64,000 bases of DNA from Defluviimonas sp. SAOS-178_SWC (GCF_039830135.1 NZ_CP156081.1:2714001-2778000); one strand, 5' to 3'; counted from the stretch's first letter, positions 25,348-35,644 are shown. A program made the numbers and translations. The notes: a model not told the origin generated them from the sequence alone.

Positions 25348-26076
25348 ATGCGTCTGCTTCTGTCGGCCCTTTTCATCGCGCTGGCCGTGCCCGTCCGGGC
25401 CGAAACGGCACTTGTCGCCGTCGCGACCAATTTCCGCCCGGTGGTGGAGGCGCTGGCACCGGCGTTCGAGGGCGAAACGGGACACCGGATCGAGTTGAGC
25501 GCGGCCGCCACCGGCAAGCTCGCCGCCCAGGTCGAGGCGGGCGCGCCGTTCGACGTCTTCCTCGCCGCCGATACGACGACGCCGGACCGACTGGTGTCGG
25601 AGGGGTTCGCGGACAGCGAGAGCCGGTTCACCTATGCGGTCGGGCAGCTTGTCCTTTGGTCCGCGAACCCCGCCGCCGACCTCGGCGACCCGACCGCCGC
25701 CCTGCGGGCCGCCCGTCACATCGCCATCGCCAATCCTGAGATCGCGCCCTACGGCAAAGCCGCGATGCAATCCCTCGCCTTCATGGGGCTGCCGGACCTC
25801 TCCGACAAGTTCGTCACCGGCGAGAATATCGGCCAGACGCATGCGCTCGTCGCCTCGCGCGCGGCCGAACTGGGCTTTGTCGCAGGCTCGGCCGTGACCG
25901 ATGGGACCGGCACGGGCTGGACGGTGCCGGCAGATCACCACGATCCGATCCGGCAGGATGCAGTCCTGCTGGCGCATGGTGAGGGCAACCCGGCCGCATC
26001 CGCGTTCCTCGCCTATCTCCGCTCCGATGCCGCCCGGGCGGTGATCGCGCGATTCGGTTACACGACCGCCCCATGA
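25348..26076 (+). CDS. modA: Molybdate-binding periplasmic protein ModA
   Basis: 242 residues with a signal peptide (MRLLLSALFIALAVPVRAET). Mature start ALVAVATNFRPVVEALAPAF, then IELSAAATGKLAAQVEAGAP and DVFLAADTTTPDRLV, plus ARHIAIANPEIAPYGKAAMQ, fit the ModA/WtpA family of oxyanion-binding proteins. It delivers molybdate (or tungstate) to ModBC. Start of a tight modABC operon (ATGA overlaps) downstream of two mod boxes. Confidence 0.93.
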   Translation: MRLLLSALFIALAVPVRAETALVAVATNFRPVVEALAPAFEGETGHRIELSAAATGKLAAQVEAGAPFDVFLAADTTTPDRLVSEGFADSESRFTYAVGQLVLWSANPAADLGDPTAALRAARHIAIANPEIAPYGKAAMQSLAFMGLPDLSDKFVTGENIGQTHALVASRAAELGFVAGSAVTDGTGTGWTVPADHHDPIRQDAVLLAHGEGNPAASAFLAYLRSDAARAVIARFGYTTAP

Positions 26077-26753
26077 CGCTTGCAGACCTCGCCCCTCTCT
26101 GGCTGACACTGAAGCTCGCCGCGATCGTGACGGTGCTCCTTCTGGTCCTCGGAACACCACTTGCGTGGTGGCTGGCGCGCAGCCGCTCGCGCATCGTCCC
26201 GGTTTTCGAGGCGATCACCGCCCTGCCCCTCGTCCTGCCGCCGACCGTGCTCGGCTTCTACCTGCTTCTGGCATTCAATCCGACGGCGCCCTTCGGGGCC
26301 TTCTGGCTGTCGGTGACGGGCGGCACGCTGACATTCTCCTTTGCCGGTCTCGTCCTCGCCTCGCTGATCTATTCGTTGCCGTTCACGGTTCAGCCGCTTC
26401 AGGCGGCCTTCACCACCCTCGGCCGCGCACCGATGGAGGCGGCGGCGAGCCTTGGCGCCAGCCCCTGTGACGCGTTCCTGACCGTCGCCGCGCCGTTGTC
26501 GCTGCGGGGCTATCTGACGGCCGCGATCCTGACCTTCGCCCATACGCTCGGCGAATTCGGCGTGGTGCTGATGGTCGGCGGTAACATTCCGGGCGAGACG
26601 CGGGTCATCTCCATCGCGATCTACGAAGATGTCGAAACCCTCGACTACGCGACCGCGCATCTTCTTTCAGGCCTCCTCCTGGCCCTGTCCTTCGCGATCC
26701 TTCTGGCGCTCTACACCCTCAATGGCCGCAGCCGGCAGCGGGGCCAGGCATGA
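26073..26753 (+). CDS. modB: Molybdate ABC transporter permease ModB
   Basis: 226 residues; ATGA overlap with modA. Five TM segments; the early TLKLAAIVTVLLLVLGTPLA, the cytoplasmic loop EAAASLGASPCDAFLTVAAP and TFAHTLGEFGVVLMVGGNIP are typical of ModB. It forms the homodimeric channel of the molybdate importer. Normal length. Overlaps modC by four bases. Confidence 0.93.
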   Translation: MTLADLAPLWLTLKLAAIVTVLLLVLGTPLAWWLARSRSRIVPVFEAITALPLVLPPTVLGFYLLLAFNPTAPFGAFWLSVTGGTLTFSFAGLVLASLIYSLPFTVQPLQAAFTTLGRAPMEAAASLGASPCDAFLTVAAPLSLRGYLTAAILTFAHTLGEFGVVLMVGGNIPGETRVISIAIYEDVETLDYATAHLLSGLLLALSFAILLALYTLNGRSRQRGQA

Positions 26754-27811
26754 GCGTTCTGGACCTCAGAATCAAGCTGCAACTCTCTGGTATCAAACTG
26801 GAAATCTACCAGTCTATACCGCTTTCCGGGGTCACGGCCCTGTTCGGCCCCAGCGGCGCCGGCAAGAGCACGCTTCTGCGCGTGATCGCCGGCTTCGAAA
26901 GGGGCGCAGGACGGGTCGCCTTCGCGGACGAGGTCTGGGAAGACGGGCGGAGCTTCGTGCCGCCGCATCGCCGCCGCGTCGCCACCGTCTTTCAGGACCC
27001 GCGCCTGTTCAGTCACCTCGACGTGCGTGGCAACCTCGCCTACGCGGCGCGGCGGGCAGGCCAGGTTCAAGCCCTGCCCGCGATGATCGACCGCTTCGGT
27101 CTTGCCCCGCTCATGGATCGCCGGCCCGAAACCCTTTCGGGCGGCGAGGCGCAGCGGGTCGCCCTTGCGCGGGCGCTTCTGACCGCACCGCGCCTGATCC
27201 TCATGGATGAGCCGCTTTCCGCGCTCGATCACGCAAGGCGTCAGGAAATATTCCCTTATATTGAGGAGTTACGGGACGAAGCCAAGATCCCGATCCTCTA
27301 TATCAGCCATGTCCATTCCGAAGTCGCGCGGCTTTGCGGCCATATGCTGACATTGGCCGAGGGCCGCATCACCGGCTTCGGCCCCACATCCGACATCCTC
27401 AGCGATCCCACGCTCGCCCCGGGTTTGTCCGGCGAAGAACCGGGCAGCCTGATCGCCGCCACCGTCGAGGGCATGACCGAGGATGGCCTTTGCGCCCTCG
27501 CTTTTCCCGGCGGCACGATCCTGACACCCGAGCGGCTTGGCGCCGACGGCGCCAGGGTGCGGCTCTTCGTCCGCGCCCGCGACGTCATGCTCGCGCGTGA
27601 GAGGCCCGAGGGGTTGAGCGCGCTCAACATCCTGCCCGCCGTCGTGCGCTCCGTCACCGGGGCGGGCCCCGCCTCTGCCGACATTGCCCTCGACTGCGGC
27701 GGCACGCTGCTCCGGGCCCGGATCACCCGCCGGTCTACCGCGACCCTCGGCCTTGCGCCGGGTGTCGCCTGCCACGCGATCCTGAAGACGGTGGCTTTGG
27801 CACGCGACTGA
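26750..27811 (+). CDS. modC: Molybdate ABC transporter ATP-binding protein ModC
   Basis: 353 residues. Walker A FGPSGAGKSTLL, Q-loop TVFQDPRLFSHLDV, signature [15 protein letters not shown], Walker [13 protein letters not shown] and switch His in ILYISHVHSEV are present. The C-terminal part (about 285-353, LNILPAVVRSVTGAGPASAD) is a Mop/TOBE domain that binds molybdate and gives feedback. This Mop domain could partly replace the one missing from the short ModE-like regulator. Last of the overlapping modABC genes; a chelatase-family gene follows after 36 bases. Confidence 0.94.
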   Translation: MSVLDLRIKLQLSGIKLEIYQSIPLSGVTALFGPSGAGKSTLLRVIAGFERGAGRVAFADEVWEDGRSFVPPHRRRVATVFQDPRLFSHLDVRGNLAYAARRAGQVQALPAMIDRFGLAPLMDRRPETLSGGEAQRVALARALLTAPRLILMDEPLSALDHARRQEIFPYIEELRDEAKIPILYISHVHSEVARLCGHMLTLAEGRITGFGPTSDILSDPTLAPGLSGEEPGSLIAATVEGMTEDGLCALAFPGGTILTPERLGADGARVRLFVRARDVMLARERPEGLSALNILPAVVRSVTGAGPASADIALDCGGTLLRARITRRSTATLGLAPGVACHAILKTVALARD

Positions 27812-27847
27812 TTGCCTTCGGCCACCGATCAGCTAGGCTCATCCTCC

Positions 27848-28543
27848 ATGACACGACACGCTCTCATCGTCGCGCACGGGCAACCGTCCGATCCCGAACC
27901 GCCGGAGGCGGAGATGGCGGCGCTGGCACGGAATGTCGCCGGGCGGCTACCCGACTGGCGGATCGGGTCGGCCACCCTCGCGGCGTCGGAAAGCTTGAAG
28001 AATGCGCTTCAACCTTCTGACAACGCACTTATCTTCCCGTTCTTCATGGCCGACGGCTGGTTCATCAGATCGCTGCTGCCGCGCCGGCTTGCGGAAGCGG
28101 GCGCGCCTGACGCCCGGATCCTTACGCCCTTCGGCCTTCTGCCCGGAACCGCAGAGCTCGCCGCCGATATCCTGACGGATGCGCTCGTGACGCAAGGCTG
28201 GCAGCCAGAGGAGACGACGCTCATCCTCGCCGCCCACGGATCGGGCCGCAGCCCGCGTCCCGCCACCGCCGCGCGAAGCCTGCAAACCGCCATTTCCTCG
28301 CGGCTGGCCTTTGCCGATTGCCGCCTCGGCTTCATCGAGGAAGCGCCGGAGCTTGTCGAAGTCGCCGGGGATGTCGGCAAGCGCGCCCTGTGCCTGCCGC
28401 TCTTCGTCGCCCGCTGGGGCCATGTCACGGACGATATCCCGGCCGCCCTTCACGCGGCCGGGTTTCAGGGTGTCACGCTCCCCCCCCTCGGCACCGACGC
28501 CCGGGTGCCGCAGCTCATCGCCGAGGCGATCGCGGCGGCCTGA
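27848..28543 (+). CDS. CbiX/SirB-type chelatase-like protein
   Basis: 231 residues from the ATG at 27848. It contains two CbiX-like half domains, with the metal-binding histidines suggested by ALIVAHGQPSDPEPPEAEMA near the start and LILAAHGSGRSPRPATAARS in the middle. Family members insert Co2+ or Fe2+ into sirohydrochlorin. A cobalamin or siroheme role is not supported by any neighbour; the gene trails modC by 36 bases on the same strand and may be in its transcript. Whether it handles a metal in connection with molybdate uptake is speculation. Confidence 0.75.
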   Translation: MTRHALIVAHGQPSDPEPPEAEMAALARNVAGRLPDWRIGSATLAASESLKNALQPSDNALIFPFFMADGWFIRSLLPRRLAEAGAPDARILTPFGLLPGTAELAADILTDALVTQGWQPEETTLILAAHGSGRSPRPATAARSLQTAISSRLAFADCRLGFIEEAPELVEVAGDVGKRALCLPLFVARWGHVTDDIPAALHAAGFQGVTLPPLGTDARVPQLIAEAIAAA

Positions 28544-28545
28544 CG

Positions 28546-29985
28546 CTAGCCGTGCTTGACCATGACGTGGCGCACCACGGTGTAGTCCTCGAGCGCATAG
28601 GCGGACATGTCCTTGCCGTAGCCCGACTGCTTCAGCCCGCCATGCGGCATCTCGTTGACCAACATGAAATGCGTGTTGACCCAGGTGCAGCCGTAGCGAA
28701 GCCGCGCCGCTGTTCCCATCGCCCGTCCGACATCCCTGGTCCAGACCGATGACGCGAGGCCATAGTCGCTGTCATTCGCCCATGTGACGGCCTCATCCAC
28801 ATCCGAGAACGGCGTGACCGAGACGACGGGCCCGAAGACCTCGCGCCGCACGATCTCGTCGCTCTGCGTCGCCCCGGCCACGACGGTCGGGCGGTAGTAG
28901 TAGCCGCCGTCGCCCATCACTTCGCCGCCGGTGGTGATCCGGATATGGTTCTGTTCGCGCGCGCGCTCGACAAAGCTCGCCACCCGGTCGCGCTGGCGGA
29001 GCGAAATCAGCGGCCCGATCTCGTTCGTCGTGTCGTCCTCGTTGCCGAGCTGGATGGAGGAGACGGCCGCGGTCAGGTCCGCCACCAGATTGTCATAGAC
29101 CTTCTTGCCCGCGTAGATCCGGCAGGCGGCGGTGCAATCCTGCCCTGCATTGTAGTAGCCGAACGCCCTCAGCCCCTCCACGACCTCGGAAATGTCCGCG
29201 TCGTCGAAGACCACGACCGGCGCCTTGCCGCCCAGTTCCAGATGGGTCCGCTTCACCGTCTTCGCCGCGGCGTCCAGCATCTTCTTGCCCGTCGCCACGT
29301 CGCCCGTCAGCGAGATCATGTCGACGCCGCGATGGTTGATGAGGTAGTTGCCGACCGTTTCGCCCCGCCCCGGCAGGACATTGACGACGCCCTCGGGCAG
29401 CACCTCGGCAAGGATCCTGGCGAGCTTCAGCGCAGTCAGCGGCGTCTGCTCGGATGGCTTGAACACCACCGTATTTCCCCCGCCAATGGCCGGCGCGAGC
29501 TTCCACGCCATCATCATCAGGGGATAGTTCCAGGGCGCGATGGAGGCGACGACCCCGATCGCGTCGCGCCGGATCATCGAGGTGTGGCCGGCAAGGTATT
29601 CGCCGGCAATCGCCCCGTTCTGGCAGCGGACCGCGCCGGCGAAGAACCGAAAGCAATCGACGATGGCCGGAATCTCGTCGTTCCGCGCCGCGTTGATCGG
29701 CTTGCCGCAGTTCAGGGCTTCCAGCGCCGCGAACCCGTCGGCCTCTGCCTCGATCCGGTCGGCGATGGCGAGAAGCGCCGCCGACCGTTCGCCCGGCGTC
29801 GTGCGCGACCAGCCTTCGAAGGCACCCCGCGCCGCGGCGACGGCACGATCCACCTGATCGGTCGACGCCTCGGCCAGATCGAGGATCAGGCCGCCGGTGC
29901 GCGGATTCAGAACCTTCTCTCCAGCTTCCTGGCCGGGTTCAAACCCGCCGTCGATGAGAAGGCCGGTGTCGAATTGCATGGTCAT
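28546..29985 (-). CDS. patD: Aminobutyraldehyde/betaine-aldehyde-type dehydrogenase
   Basis: 479 residues (GGGAGAG before the ATG). ALDH landmarks: [20 protein letters not shown], the NAD loop FTGD-like [16 protein letters not shown]250 in [12 protein letters not shown] and catalytic C284 in [14 protein letters not shown]. The sequence is closest to gamma-aminobutyraldehyde dehydrogenase (PatD). It would oxidise the aminoaldehyde from putrescine to GABA in the cytosol. It is the last gene of the polyamine-type ABC operon reading down from 34.5 kb (12-base gap to the permease). A betaine-aldehyde specificity cannot be excluded. Confidence 0.88.
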   Translation of the reverse strand: MTMQFDTGLLIDGGFEPGQEAGEKVLNPRTGGLILDLAEASTDQVDRAVAAARGAFEGWSRTTPGERSAALLAIADRIEAEADGFAALEALNCGKPINAARNDEIPAIVDCFRFFAGAVRCQNGAIAGEYLAGHTSMIRRDAIGVVASIAPWNYPLMMMAWKLAPAIGGGNTVVFKPSEQTPLTALKLARILAEVLPEGVVNVLPGRGETVGNYLINHRGVDMISLTGDVATGKKMLDAAAKTVKRTHLELGGKAPVVVFDDADISEVVEGLRAFGYYNAGQDCTAACRIYAGKKVYDNLVADLTAAVSSIQLGNEDDTTNEIGPLISLRQRDRVASFVERAREQNHIRITTGGEVMGDGGYYYRPTVVAGATQSDEIVRREVFGPVVSVTPFSDVDEAVTWANDSDYGLASSVWTRDVGRAMGTAARLRYGCTWVNTHFMLVNEMPHGGLKQSGYGKDMSAYALEDYTVVRHVMVKHG

Positions 29986-29997
29986 GGGCTCTCCCTT

Positions 29998-30807
29998 TCA
30001 TTTCCCTCCGCCGGCGGTCTCTTCGCCGCCGCGCGTGAGGTAATAGGCTGCAAGGATCGGCAGGAACGTCGCCGTGAAGACGACGATCGCCACCACGTTG
30101 GTCACCGGCCGCTGGCGGGGCCGGACAAGCTCGTTCAGCATCCAGATCGGCAGGGTCGACTGCTGGCCCGCCGTGAAGGTCGTGACGATCACCTCGTCGA
30201 ACGAGAGCGCGAAGGCGAGCATGCCGCCCGCCAGAAGCGCCGAACCAAGGTTGGGCAGGATCACATGGCGGAAGGTCTGGAAGGGACTGGCGCCAAGATC
30301 GGCCGACGCCTCCAGCATCGACGCCCCGAGGCGGCGGAACCGGGCCACGGCGTTGTTGTAGACGATGACGATGCAGAAGGTCGCGTGGCCGAGGACGATG
30401 GTCAGGGTCGAAAACGGGATATCGCCGATCGCGAAGGCCGAGCGCAGCGACATCCCGGTGATGATCCCCGGAAGCGCAATCGGCAACACGACCAGCAGCG
30501 AGATCGTGTCGCGCCCGAAAAACCGCGCCCGCGCCATCGCGGCGGCGCAGAGCGTGCCGAGGACCAGCGCCAGCGCCGACGAGATCGCGGCCACCCTCAG
30601 CGAGAGATAGAGCGGCGGCCAGATGTCGGCACGGTTCCACGCCACCGCGAACCATTTCGTCGTGAGCCCGGGCGGCGGGAACTGATAGCTCCGGTCCTCG
30701 GTCGTGAAGGCGTAGAGGAAGATGAGAAGGATCGGCAGATGCAGGAAGGCAAGGCCAAGAATGGCGCCGATGGTGAGGCCAAGGGGCGGACGCGCGTCAG
30801 AGTGCAT
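29998..30807 (-). CDS. ABC transporter permease, PotC/PotI type (second system)
   Basis: 269 residues, overlapping the upstream permease by 11 bases. TM1 is [20 protein letters not shown]; the EAA loop is [20 protein letters not shown], followed by [16 protein letters not shown] and [20 protein letters not shown]. These are typical of the PotC/PotI half of polyamine importers. Works with the PotB-type protein just upstream and the ATPase above it. Its C-terminus is polar and Gly-rich. Confidence 0.9.
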   Translation of the reverse strand: MHSDARPPLGLTIGAILGLAFLHLPILLIFLYAFTTEDRSYQFPPPGLTTKWFAVAWNRADIWPPLYLSLRVAAISSALALVLGTLCAAAMARARFFGRDTISLLVVLPIALPGIITGMSLRSAFAIGDIPFSTLTIVLGHATFCIVIVYNNAVARFRRLGASMLEASADLGASPFQTFRHVILPNLGSALLAGGMLAFALSFDEVIVTTFTAGQQSTLPIWMLNELVRPRQRPVTNVVAIVVFTATFLPILAAYYLTRGGEETAGGGK

Positions 30808-31732
30808 CGAACGCCCCCATCTTCCGCGCCACCGTCAGGTAGACCAGCATGATCGCGATCGGCACCACCGCGAAGGCCGCAGCCAACGGGATGTTTCCGG
30901 CCGTGCCCTGCAACGAATAGACGGCCTGGCCAAGGAAGAACCGGCTCGACCCCACGATCTGCGGAATGATGTAGTCGCCGAGCGTGAGCGAGAAGGTGAA
31001 GATCGACCCCGCGATCACCCCGGGCAGGGCCAGCGGCAGGATGACGCTCCGGAACGTCCGCCACCCGCCCGCGCCGAGGTCGGCCGACGCCTCCAGCATC
31101 GACGTCGGCACACGCTCCAGCGACGCCTGCATCGGCAGGATCATGTAGGGCAGCCAAACGTAAAGAAAGACGATGAAGGTCCCGATATAGCTCGTGGAAA
31201 GCGAATTGCCGCCAATCACCGGGGTGGCCAGGATCGCGTTCAGGACATTCCCCGCGCCGATCCCCTCGGCGGCCCAGGTGGCGATGCCCTCCTTGGCGAG
31301 GATCAGCTTCCACGCATAGACCTTGACGAGATAGCTTGACCACAAGGGCAGCATGATCCCGAGATAGAAGACCGCCTTCCAGCGTCCCTTCGCGTGGCGC
31401 GCCGCGAAGAAGGCGACCGGGAAGGCGACGACGACGGCTGCCAGCGTCACCGCCGCCGCCATCGCCACGGTCCTGAGGATGATGTCGGCATTGGCCGGAA
31501 TCAGCAGCTCGCCATAGGTCTTCAGCGTGAATTCCGGCACGACGAGGCCGGAGAACTCGTCGATCGAATAGAAGCTCTGCACCAGGAGCGCCACCAGCGA
31601 CCCGAGATAGACGACGCCCAGCCAGAGCAGCGGCGGCAGCAGCAGCACGAGGGTCAGCAGCTTCGGATGCCGCCAGAAAAGGCCCGCCAGCCGGTCACCC
31701 GTCCCCCTTGCCGGATGCGCCGCCCCGCTCAC
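30797..31732 (-). CDS. ABC transporter permease, PotB/PotH type (second system)
   Basis: 311 residues from a GTG at 31732 overlapping the ATPase stop (GTGA). N-terminal TM at about 25-48 ([20 protein letters not shown]); EAA loop [21 protein letters not shown]-terminal [20 protein letters not shown]. Membrane partner of the PotC/PotI-type protein. The whole block (SBP, ATPase, two permeases, aldehyde dehydrogenase) is a co-linear operon. Confidence 0.9.
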   Translation of the reverse strand: MSGAAHPARGTGDRLAGLFWRHPKLLTLVLLLPPLLWLGVVYLGSLVALLVQSFYSIDEFSGLVVPEFTLKTYGELLIPANADIILRTVAMAAAVTLAAVVVAFPVAFFAARHAKGRWKAVFYLGIMLPLWSSYLVKVYAWKLILAKEGIATWAAEGIGAGNVLNAILATPVIGGNSLSTSYIGTFIVFLYVWLPYMILPMQASLERVPTSMLEASADLGAGGWRTFRSVILPLALPGVIAGSIFTFSLTLGDYIIPQIVGSSRFFLGQAVYSLQGTAGNIPLAAAFAVVPIAIMLVYLTVARKMGAFDAL

Positions 31733-32754
31733 GCCTCGCCCTCCATCGCATGAAGCGCCGCCCGATCCCAGTCGAGCGACACCTCGGCCCCAATCTCAGG
31801 CACCGGCACCCCAGCCGGCACCAGAACCGCGATCTCGCCTTCACCTTGCTCCAAATATCCCGGGGTCTGGGGCAGCGCCCCAGCCCGCACGCTGAGCCGC
31901 GTGCCGGCACCGAGATAGCGCGCTCCCGTGACGGTGCCCGTCAGACGGCCCGCCGGTGCGATCGCGATCGCCTCCGGCCTGAGGCTCGCCCACGCCCGCG
32001 GCCCGCCAAGGGCTGCCGTCAGATCCGGCGGCAGGACATTCGACGACCCGACGAAATCCGCGACGAACCGCGTCGCCGGACGCTCATAGATCTCGGCCGG
32101 CGTGCCCACCTGCGCCACGCGGCCTTCGTTGAAGACGGCGACCTTGTCGGCCATGCTGAGCGCCTCGCCCTGATCGTGGGTGACGAAAACAAACGTGATC
32201 CCAAGGCGTTGCTGAAGACTTTTCAACTCGTCCTGCATCGCCTCGCGGAGCTTCAGATCAAGCGCCCCGAGCGGCTCGTCGAGCAAAAGCACCCGCGGCT
32301 CGTTCACCAGCGCCCGCGCCAGCGCGACGCGCTGGCGCTGCCCGCCGGACAGCTGCGCCGGCTTGCGGTCGCCAAAGCCGTCGAGCTTCACGAGCGCCAG
32401 CATCTCCTCGGCCCGCTCATGGCGGGCCTGGCGGCCGATGCCGGCGACCATGAGCCCATAGGCGACATTGTCGCGCACCGACATGTGGGGAAAGAGCGCG
32501 TAGTCCTGAAACACGGTGTTCACCTGTCGGCGGTTGGGCGGCACGTCGCCCATATCCTCGCCGAAGATGCGCACCGTTCCGGACGTGGGCTTCTCGAACC
32601 CCGAGATCAGCCGCAGACAGGTTGTCTTGCCGGAACCGGACGGCCCGAGCATGGCGAAGAATGACCCCTCGGCGATGGAGAGATCGACATTGTCCACGGC
32701 CCGCACCGTCCCGTAGTGGCGCGAGACGGAGCAGAATTCGACGGCTGCGGTCAT
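31729..32754 (-). CDS. ABC transporter ATP-binding protein, PotA/PotG type (second system)
   Basis: 341 residues from the ATG at 32754, where AGGG lies nine bases upstream; an ATG three codons earlier is also possible. Walker [11 protein letters not shown]-loop [14 protein letters not shown], signature [15 protein letters not shown], Walker [12 protein letters not shown] and THDQGEAL are intact. The C-terminal TOBE-like domain carries an insertion-like stretch ([15 protein letters not shown]) whose DNA is a copy of the dispersed repeat (31844-31881). That segment is probably an inert loop. The gene energises the polyamine-type permeases downstream. Confidence 0.92.
   Translation of the reverse strand: MTAAVEFCSVSRHYGTVRAVDNVDLSIAEGSFFAMLGPSGSGKTTCLRLISGFEKPTSGTVRIFGEDMGDVPPNRRQVNTVFQDYALFPHMSVRDNVAYGLMVAGIGRQARHERAEEMLALVKLDGFGDRKPAQLSGGQRQRVALARALVNEPRVLLLDEPLGALDLKLREAMQDELKSLQQRLGITFVFVTHDQGEALSMADKVAVFNEGRVAQVGTPAEIYERPATRFVADFVGSSNVLPPDLTAALGGPRAWASLRPEAIAIAPAGRLTGTVTGARYLGAGTRLSVRAGALPQTPGYLEQGEGEIAVLVPAGVPVPEIGAEVSLDWDRAALHAMEGEA
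31844..31881 (-). repeat. Dispersed palindromic repeat, copy B, inside a coding sequence
   Basis: Read on the minus strand: GGGGCGCTGCCCC hairpin, AGACCCCGGGATATTT, then GGAGCAAGG. It has the same order of elements as copy A (22500-22551) but lies in frame within the C-terminal domain of the ATPase gene. It contributes about a dozen residues without breaking the frame. Confidence 0.6.
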
Positions 32755-32842
32755 GAAAAACATCCCTGATACCCCCGCATGCGCGCGGAGGGCGGAGCAG
32801 TCCGGTCCCGGCGCCCCTCGGACGCCGGGCGGAGGTCGGGCG

Positions 32843-34003
32843 TCAGCGGCCGCCGATCACGCCGATATAGTCGGAAACCCAGCGGTAGTAGGGCACGCAC
32901 GCCCCTTCCCCTTGCGAGCAGTTGGCCACCGGCGTGGTCCAGAACCGGATCTTCTCGAAATCGTCCATCCCGTTCGCGGTGCAGCCTTCCGCGTTCTGCA
33001 TCCCCGACCCGTCGGAGCACGAGGCCGGCGTCACCGGGTTCGACCCGAACCAGACCGAGAGGTCGGATTGCAGGTTCGACGACAGCGTGTGTTCCATCCA
33101 CTTGTAGGCGCAGTTCGGATGCGCGGCGTCGGCCTGCATCATCGTGGTGTCGGCCCAGCCCGTCGCCCCTTCCGACGGGATGGTCGAGGAGATCGGCAGC
33201 CCCTCGGATTTCAGGAGGTTGACCTGGAACGGCCAGGAGCCGGAGGCGACGACGCCCTCGTTCTTGAAGTCGTCCATCTGGATGAAGGCGTCATGCCAAT
33301 AGCGGCTCACGAGTTCGCGTTGCTGGCGCAGCAGGTCGAGCGCCGCCTTGTACTGGTCCTCGTTCAGCTCGTAGGGCGACGTGATGCCCAGTTCCGGCTT
33401 GTGCGCCATTAGGTATTGCGCGGCATCGGCGACATGGATCGGCCCGTCATAGGCCTGAACCCGGCCCTTGTTCGGCTTGCCGTCCGGCAGATCCATCGGC
33501 TCGAAGACCACGTTCCACGACGTGGGCGCCTCGGGGAAGACATCGGTGTTGTACATCAGGACGTTCGGCCCCCACTGGTAGGGTACGCCGTAATGCACGC
33601 CGTCCACTGTGAACCAGGGCGCGTCCTTCAGCCGGTCATCCACCTTCGACCAGGAGGGAATGAGGTCCGTGTTGATCGCCTGCACCCGCTTGCCCGCGAC
33701 AAGACGCAGTGAGGCGTCGCCCGACGCGGTCACGAGGTCGAAACCGCCCTCGTTCATCAGGGCCACCATTTCGTCCGAGGTGTTAGCGGTCTTGATATTG
33801 ACCTTGCAGCCGGTGGCTTCCTCGAACTTGGTCACCCAGTCGAAGGCGGCATCGGTCTCGCCCCGCTCGATATAGCCCGGCCAAGCGACGATATCGACCT
33901 GCCCCTCGCCGTCTCCGACAGACGTCATCTGCGCGGACGCAGCGCCCGCATTGGCCAGCACCAGCGCGGCCGATGTCAGCAGAAACCGTTTCATCATCGT
34001 CAT
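32843..34003 (-). CDS. Periplasmic binding protein, PotD/PotF type (second system)
   Basis: 386 residues with a signal peptide ([20 protein letters not shown]) after a short MTM lead. AGGAGAGGT is upstream of the [43 protein letters not shown] and [20 protein letters not shown] belong to the PotD/PotF/SBP_bac_8 class. It differs clearly from the PotD at 21449 (longer, with extra cysteines [13 protein letters not shown] and [10 protein letters not shown] near the C-terminus, probably disulfides). The ligand may be a polyamine or another amine. First transport gene of the operon, downstream of the SnoaL-like gene. Confidence 0.9.
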   Translation of the reverse strand: MTMMKRFLLTSAALVLANAGAASAQMTSVGDGEGQVDIVAWPGYIERGETDAAFDWVTKFEEATGCKVNIKTANTSDEMVALMNEGGFDLVTASGDASLRLVAGKRVQAINTDLIPSWSKVDDRLKDAPWFTVDGVHYGVPYQWGPNVLMYNTDVFPEAPTSWNVVFEPMDLPDGKPNKGRVQAYDGPIHVADAAQYLMAHKPELGITSPYELNEDQYKAALDLLRQQRELVSRYWHDAFIQMDDFKNEGVVASGSWPFQVNLLKSEGLPISSTIPSEGATGWADTTMMQADAAHPNCAYKWMEHTLSSNLQSDLSVWFGSNPVTPASCSDGSGMQNAEGCTANGMDDFEKIRFWTTPVANCSQGEGACVPYYRWVSDYIGVIGGR

Positions 34004-34024
34004 ACCTCTCCTGTCGCGGGCCGG

Positions 34025-34513
34025 TTACATCAGGCCCAGTTGCTTGTAGAATCCGAGCGCGTCGTAATAGTCGGACTGGCGGGCGATCTTGCCGTCCTCG
34101 ACTCGGAACAGCGACATGCCGTGGAAGCTGAACGCCTTGCCGGTGGCCTTTGTCCCATCGGCCCAGTCGCCGGTATTCGTGCCGCCGAAGGTCCATTCGA
34201 AGGCGACGGCGTTGCCGCTGACGACCGGCTCGCCGTCGCGGGTCCAGGCCGCGTCCGGCGCAGCGTTGATGAAAGCATCCACCACCTGGGTCTTCGCCGC
34301 CTCTCTGCCCTCCACGGGCGTGCCGACCGAGGCATCGTAATAGACGACCCCGTCGGCAAAGAATTCCGCCGCCGCGGCGCTGTCATGCGCATTCCAGGCG
34401 GCCATGTAGCCGTCCACGACGGAGAGCGCGTCCTGCGCCAGGGCGCCCATGCCCCACATCACTGCCACTGGCAGCGCCAGCGCACGCACCGCACACGAAG
34501 CCGAAATTGCCAT
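34025..34513 (-). CDS. Secreted SnoaL/NTF2-like protein
   Basis: 162 residues with a signal peptide (about 1-26, ending MGALAQ). DALSVVDGYMAAWNAHDSAA, FFADGVVYYDASVGTPVEGR and the FHGMSLFRVEDGKIARQSDY segment match the SnoaL-like ester cyclase / NTF2 fold, a cone-shaped ligand-binding barrel. Being exported, it is more likely a ligand-binding helper than a polyketide cyclase. It sits 21 bases upstream of the binding-protein gene on the same strand, suggesting it belongs to the amine-uptake operon. Function not established. Confidence 0.8.
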   Translation of the reverse strand: MAISASCAVRALALPVAVMWGMGALAQDALSVVDGYMAAWNAHDSAAAAEFFADGVVYYDASVGTPVEGREAAKTQVVDAFINAAPDAAWTRDGEPVVSGNAVAFEWTFGGTNTGDWADGTKATGKAFSFHGMSLFRVEDGKIARQSDYYDALGFYKQLGLM

Positions 34514-34619
34514 CTGGTGACTCCCTGAAAATCGGGTTCCGCCCCCCGCGGAACCACGACAGGAAAAGCATTGCGGCCACCTCGCACCAATCGCAATATC
34601 AAAAGAAAGATACGTCCGT

Positions 34620-34652
34620 TCGGAAATTCCGATATTTTAACGTTCCGGAACG
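34620..34652. promoter_or_regulatory. Candidate LysR operator region with two related palindromes
   Basis: TCGGAAATTCCGA (34620-34632, perfect 6-bp arms around one base) and CGTTCCGGAACG (34641-34652, perfect 12-base palindrome) share the TTCCG/CGGAA unit. The first lies in the gap before the SnoaL-like gene, the second in the last codons of the LysR gene. Together they could be the binding region of that LysR protein for the amine operon. Confidence 0.35.
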
Positions 34653-35545
34653 GCCCCCTGCGCGGTCCGGATGAATGCCCGTGCCAGGTCGGACAGGGGC
34701 GCCCCCTTGCGCCAGCACAGGCCCACCTGCACCGAGGGCAGATCGCCCGAAACGTCGCGGATCTCGATCCGGTCGCCCTCAAGCGACCACGGCCGGTAGA
34801 CGAGCGACGGCAGCACTGCCACGCCGGCCCCAGTCGCCACGAGGCTGCGGACCGCCTCGACCGAGCGGGTGCGGAAGGCGATGTCCGGCTTGACCGACAG
34901 CGCCGCCATCAGCTTGCGGGTGCTCTCCTCGATCTCGTCGACCGTGAGCAGGATCAACTGCTCGCCCGCCAACTGGTCGAGCGAGATCGCCTCCGCATCG
35001 GTCAGCGGATGGCCGAGCGGCAGCCAGAGCCGGTAGGGAGAGACCAGAAGCTGCTCCACATGCATCGCCGCCCGGTCGCGGATCGACGATGTCAGCATGA
35101 CCGCGACGTCGAGCTCGCCGCCGATGAGCAGGTGCTGAAGATAGTCGCCATTGTCCTCGATCGCCGAGAGCTCCACCTGCGGCCAGGCCCGCCGAAAGCG
35201 CGAAAGGATGTCGGAAAGCACATAACCCGCCACGAGCGAGGTGACGCCGAGCGACAGCTTCCCAGCCATCTGCCCCGCCTCGTCCCGGAACGCCATCCGC
35301 GCGTTCGAAACGTCGCCGAGGATCTGGGTCGCATGGCGCAGGAACAGCGACCCCTTGTGGGTCAGTTCAAGCCCCCGCGCCTTGCGCTCGAAGAGCATCA
35401 CGCCCAGATCGTCCTCAAGCGACTGGATCGCCTCGGTGACCGAACTCTGGGAAATGGAAAGGGCCCGCGCAGCGCCGGAAACGCTGGCTTTCTCGGCCGC
35501 AGCAACGAAGAATTGCAACTGTCTGATGGTGAATGCCAACCGCAC
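34637..35545 (-). CDS. LysR-family transcriptional regulator
   Basis: About 302 residues from the GTG at 35545. TTG codons at 35569 and 35539 are alternatives; GGAGG favours the latter and the true start is undecided. The N-terminal winged helix is FTIRQLQFFVAAAEKASVSG followed by AARALSISQSSVTEAIQSLE. The remainder is a LysR substrate-binding domain (about 95-300). It stands at the head of the minus-strand polyamine-type operon and probably controls it. Divergent from the Na/Pi cotransporter, with a Pho box in the shared 150-base region. Confidence 0.85.
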   Translation of the reverse strand: MRLAFTIRQLQFFVAAAEKASVSGAARALSISQSSVTEAIQSLEDDLGVMLFERKARGLELTHKGSLFLRHATQILGDVSNARMAFRDEAGQMAGKLSLGVTSLVAGYVLSDILSRFRRAWPQVELSAIEDNGDYLQHLLIGGELDVAVMLTSSIRDRAAMHVEQLLVSPYRLWLPLGHPLTDAEAISLDQLAGEQLILLTVDEIEESTRKLMAALSVKPDIAFRTRSVEAVRSLVATGAGVAVLPSLVYRPWSLEGDRIEIRDVSGDLPSVQVGLCWRKGAPLSDLARAFIRTAQGAVPER

Positions 35546-35644
35546 CTCCGCAGCGCCCCACTGACCCAACTGAGGCCTCGGCGGATTGAAGTCAACAGGA
35601 CTGACGGAGTGGCAAAGGGCGGAAACTGGCGGATTGTAAAGGTT

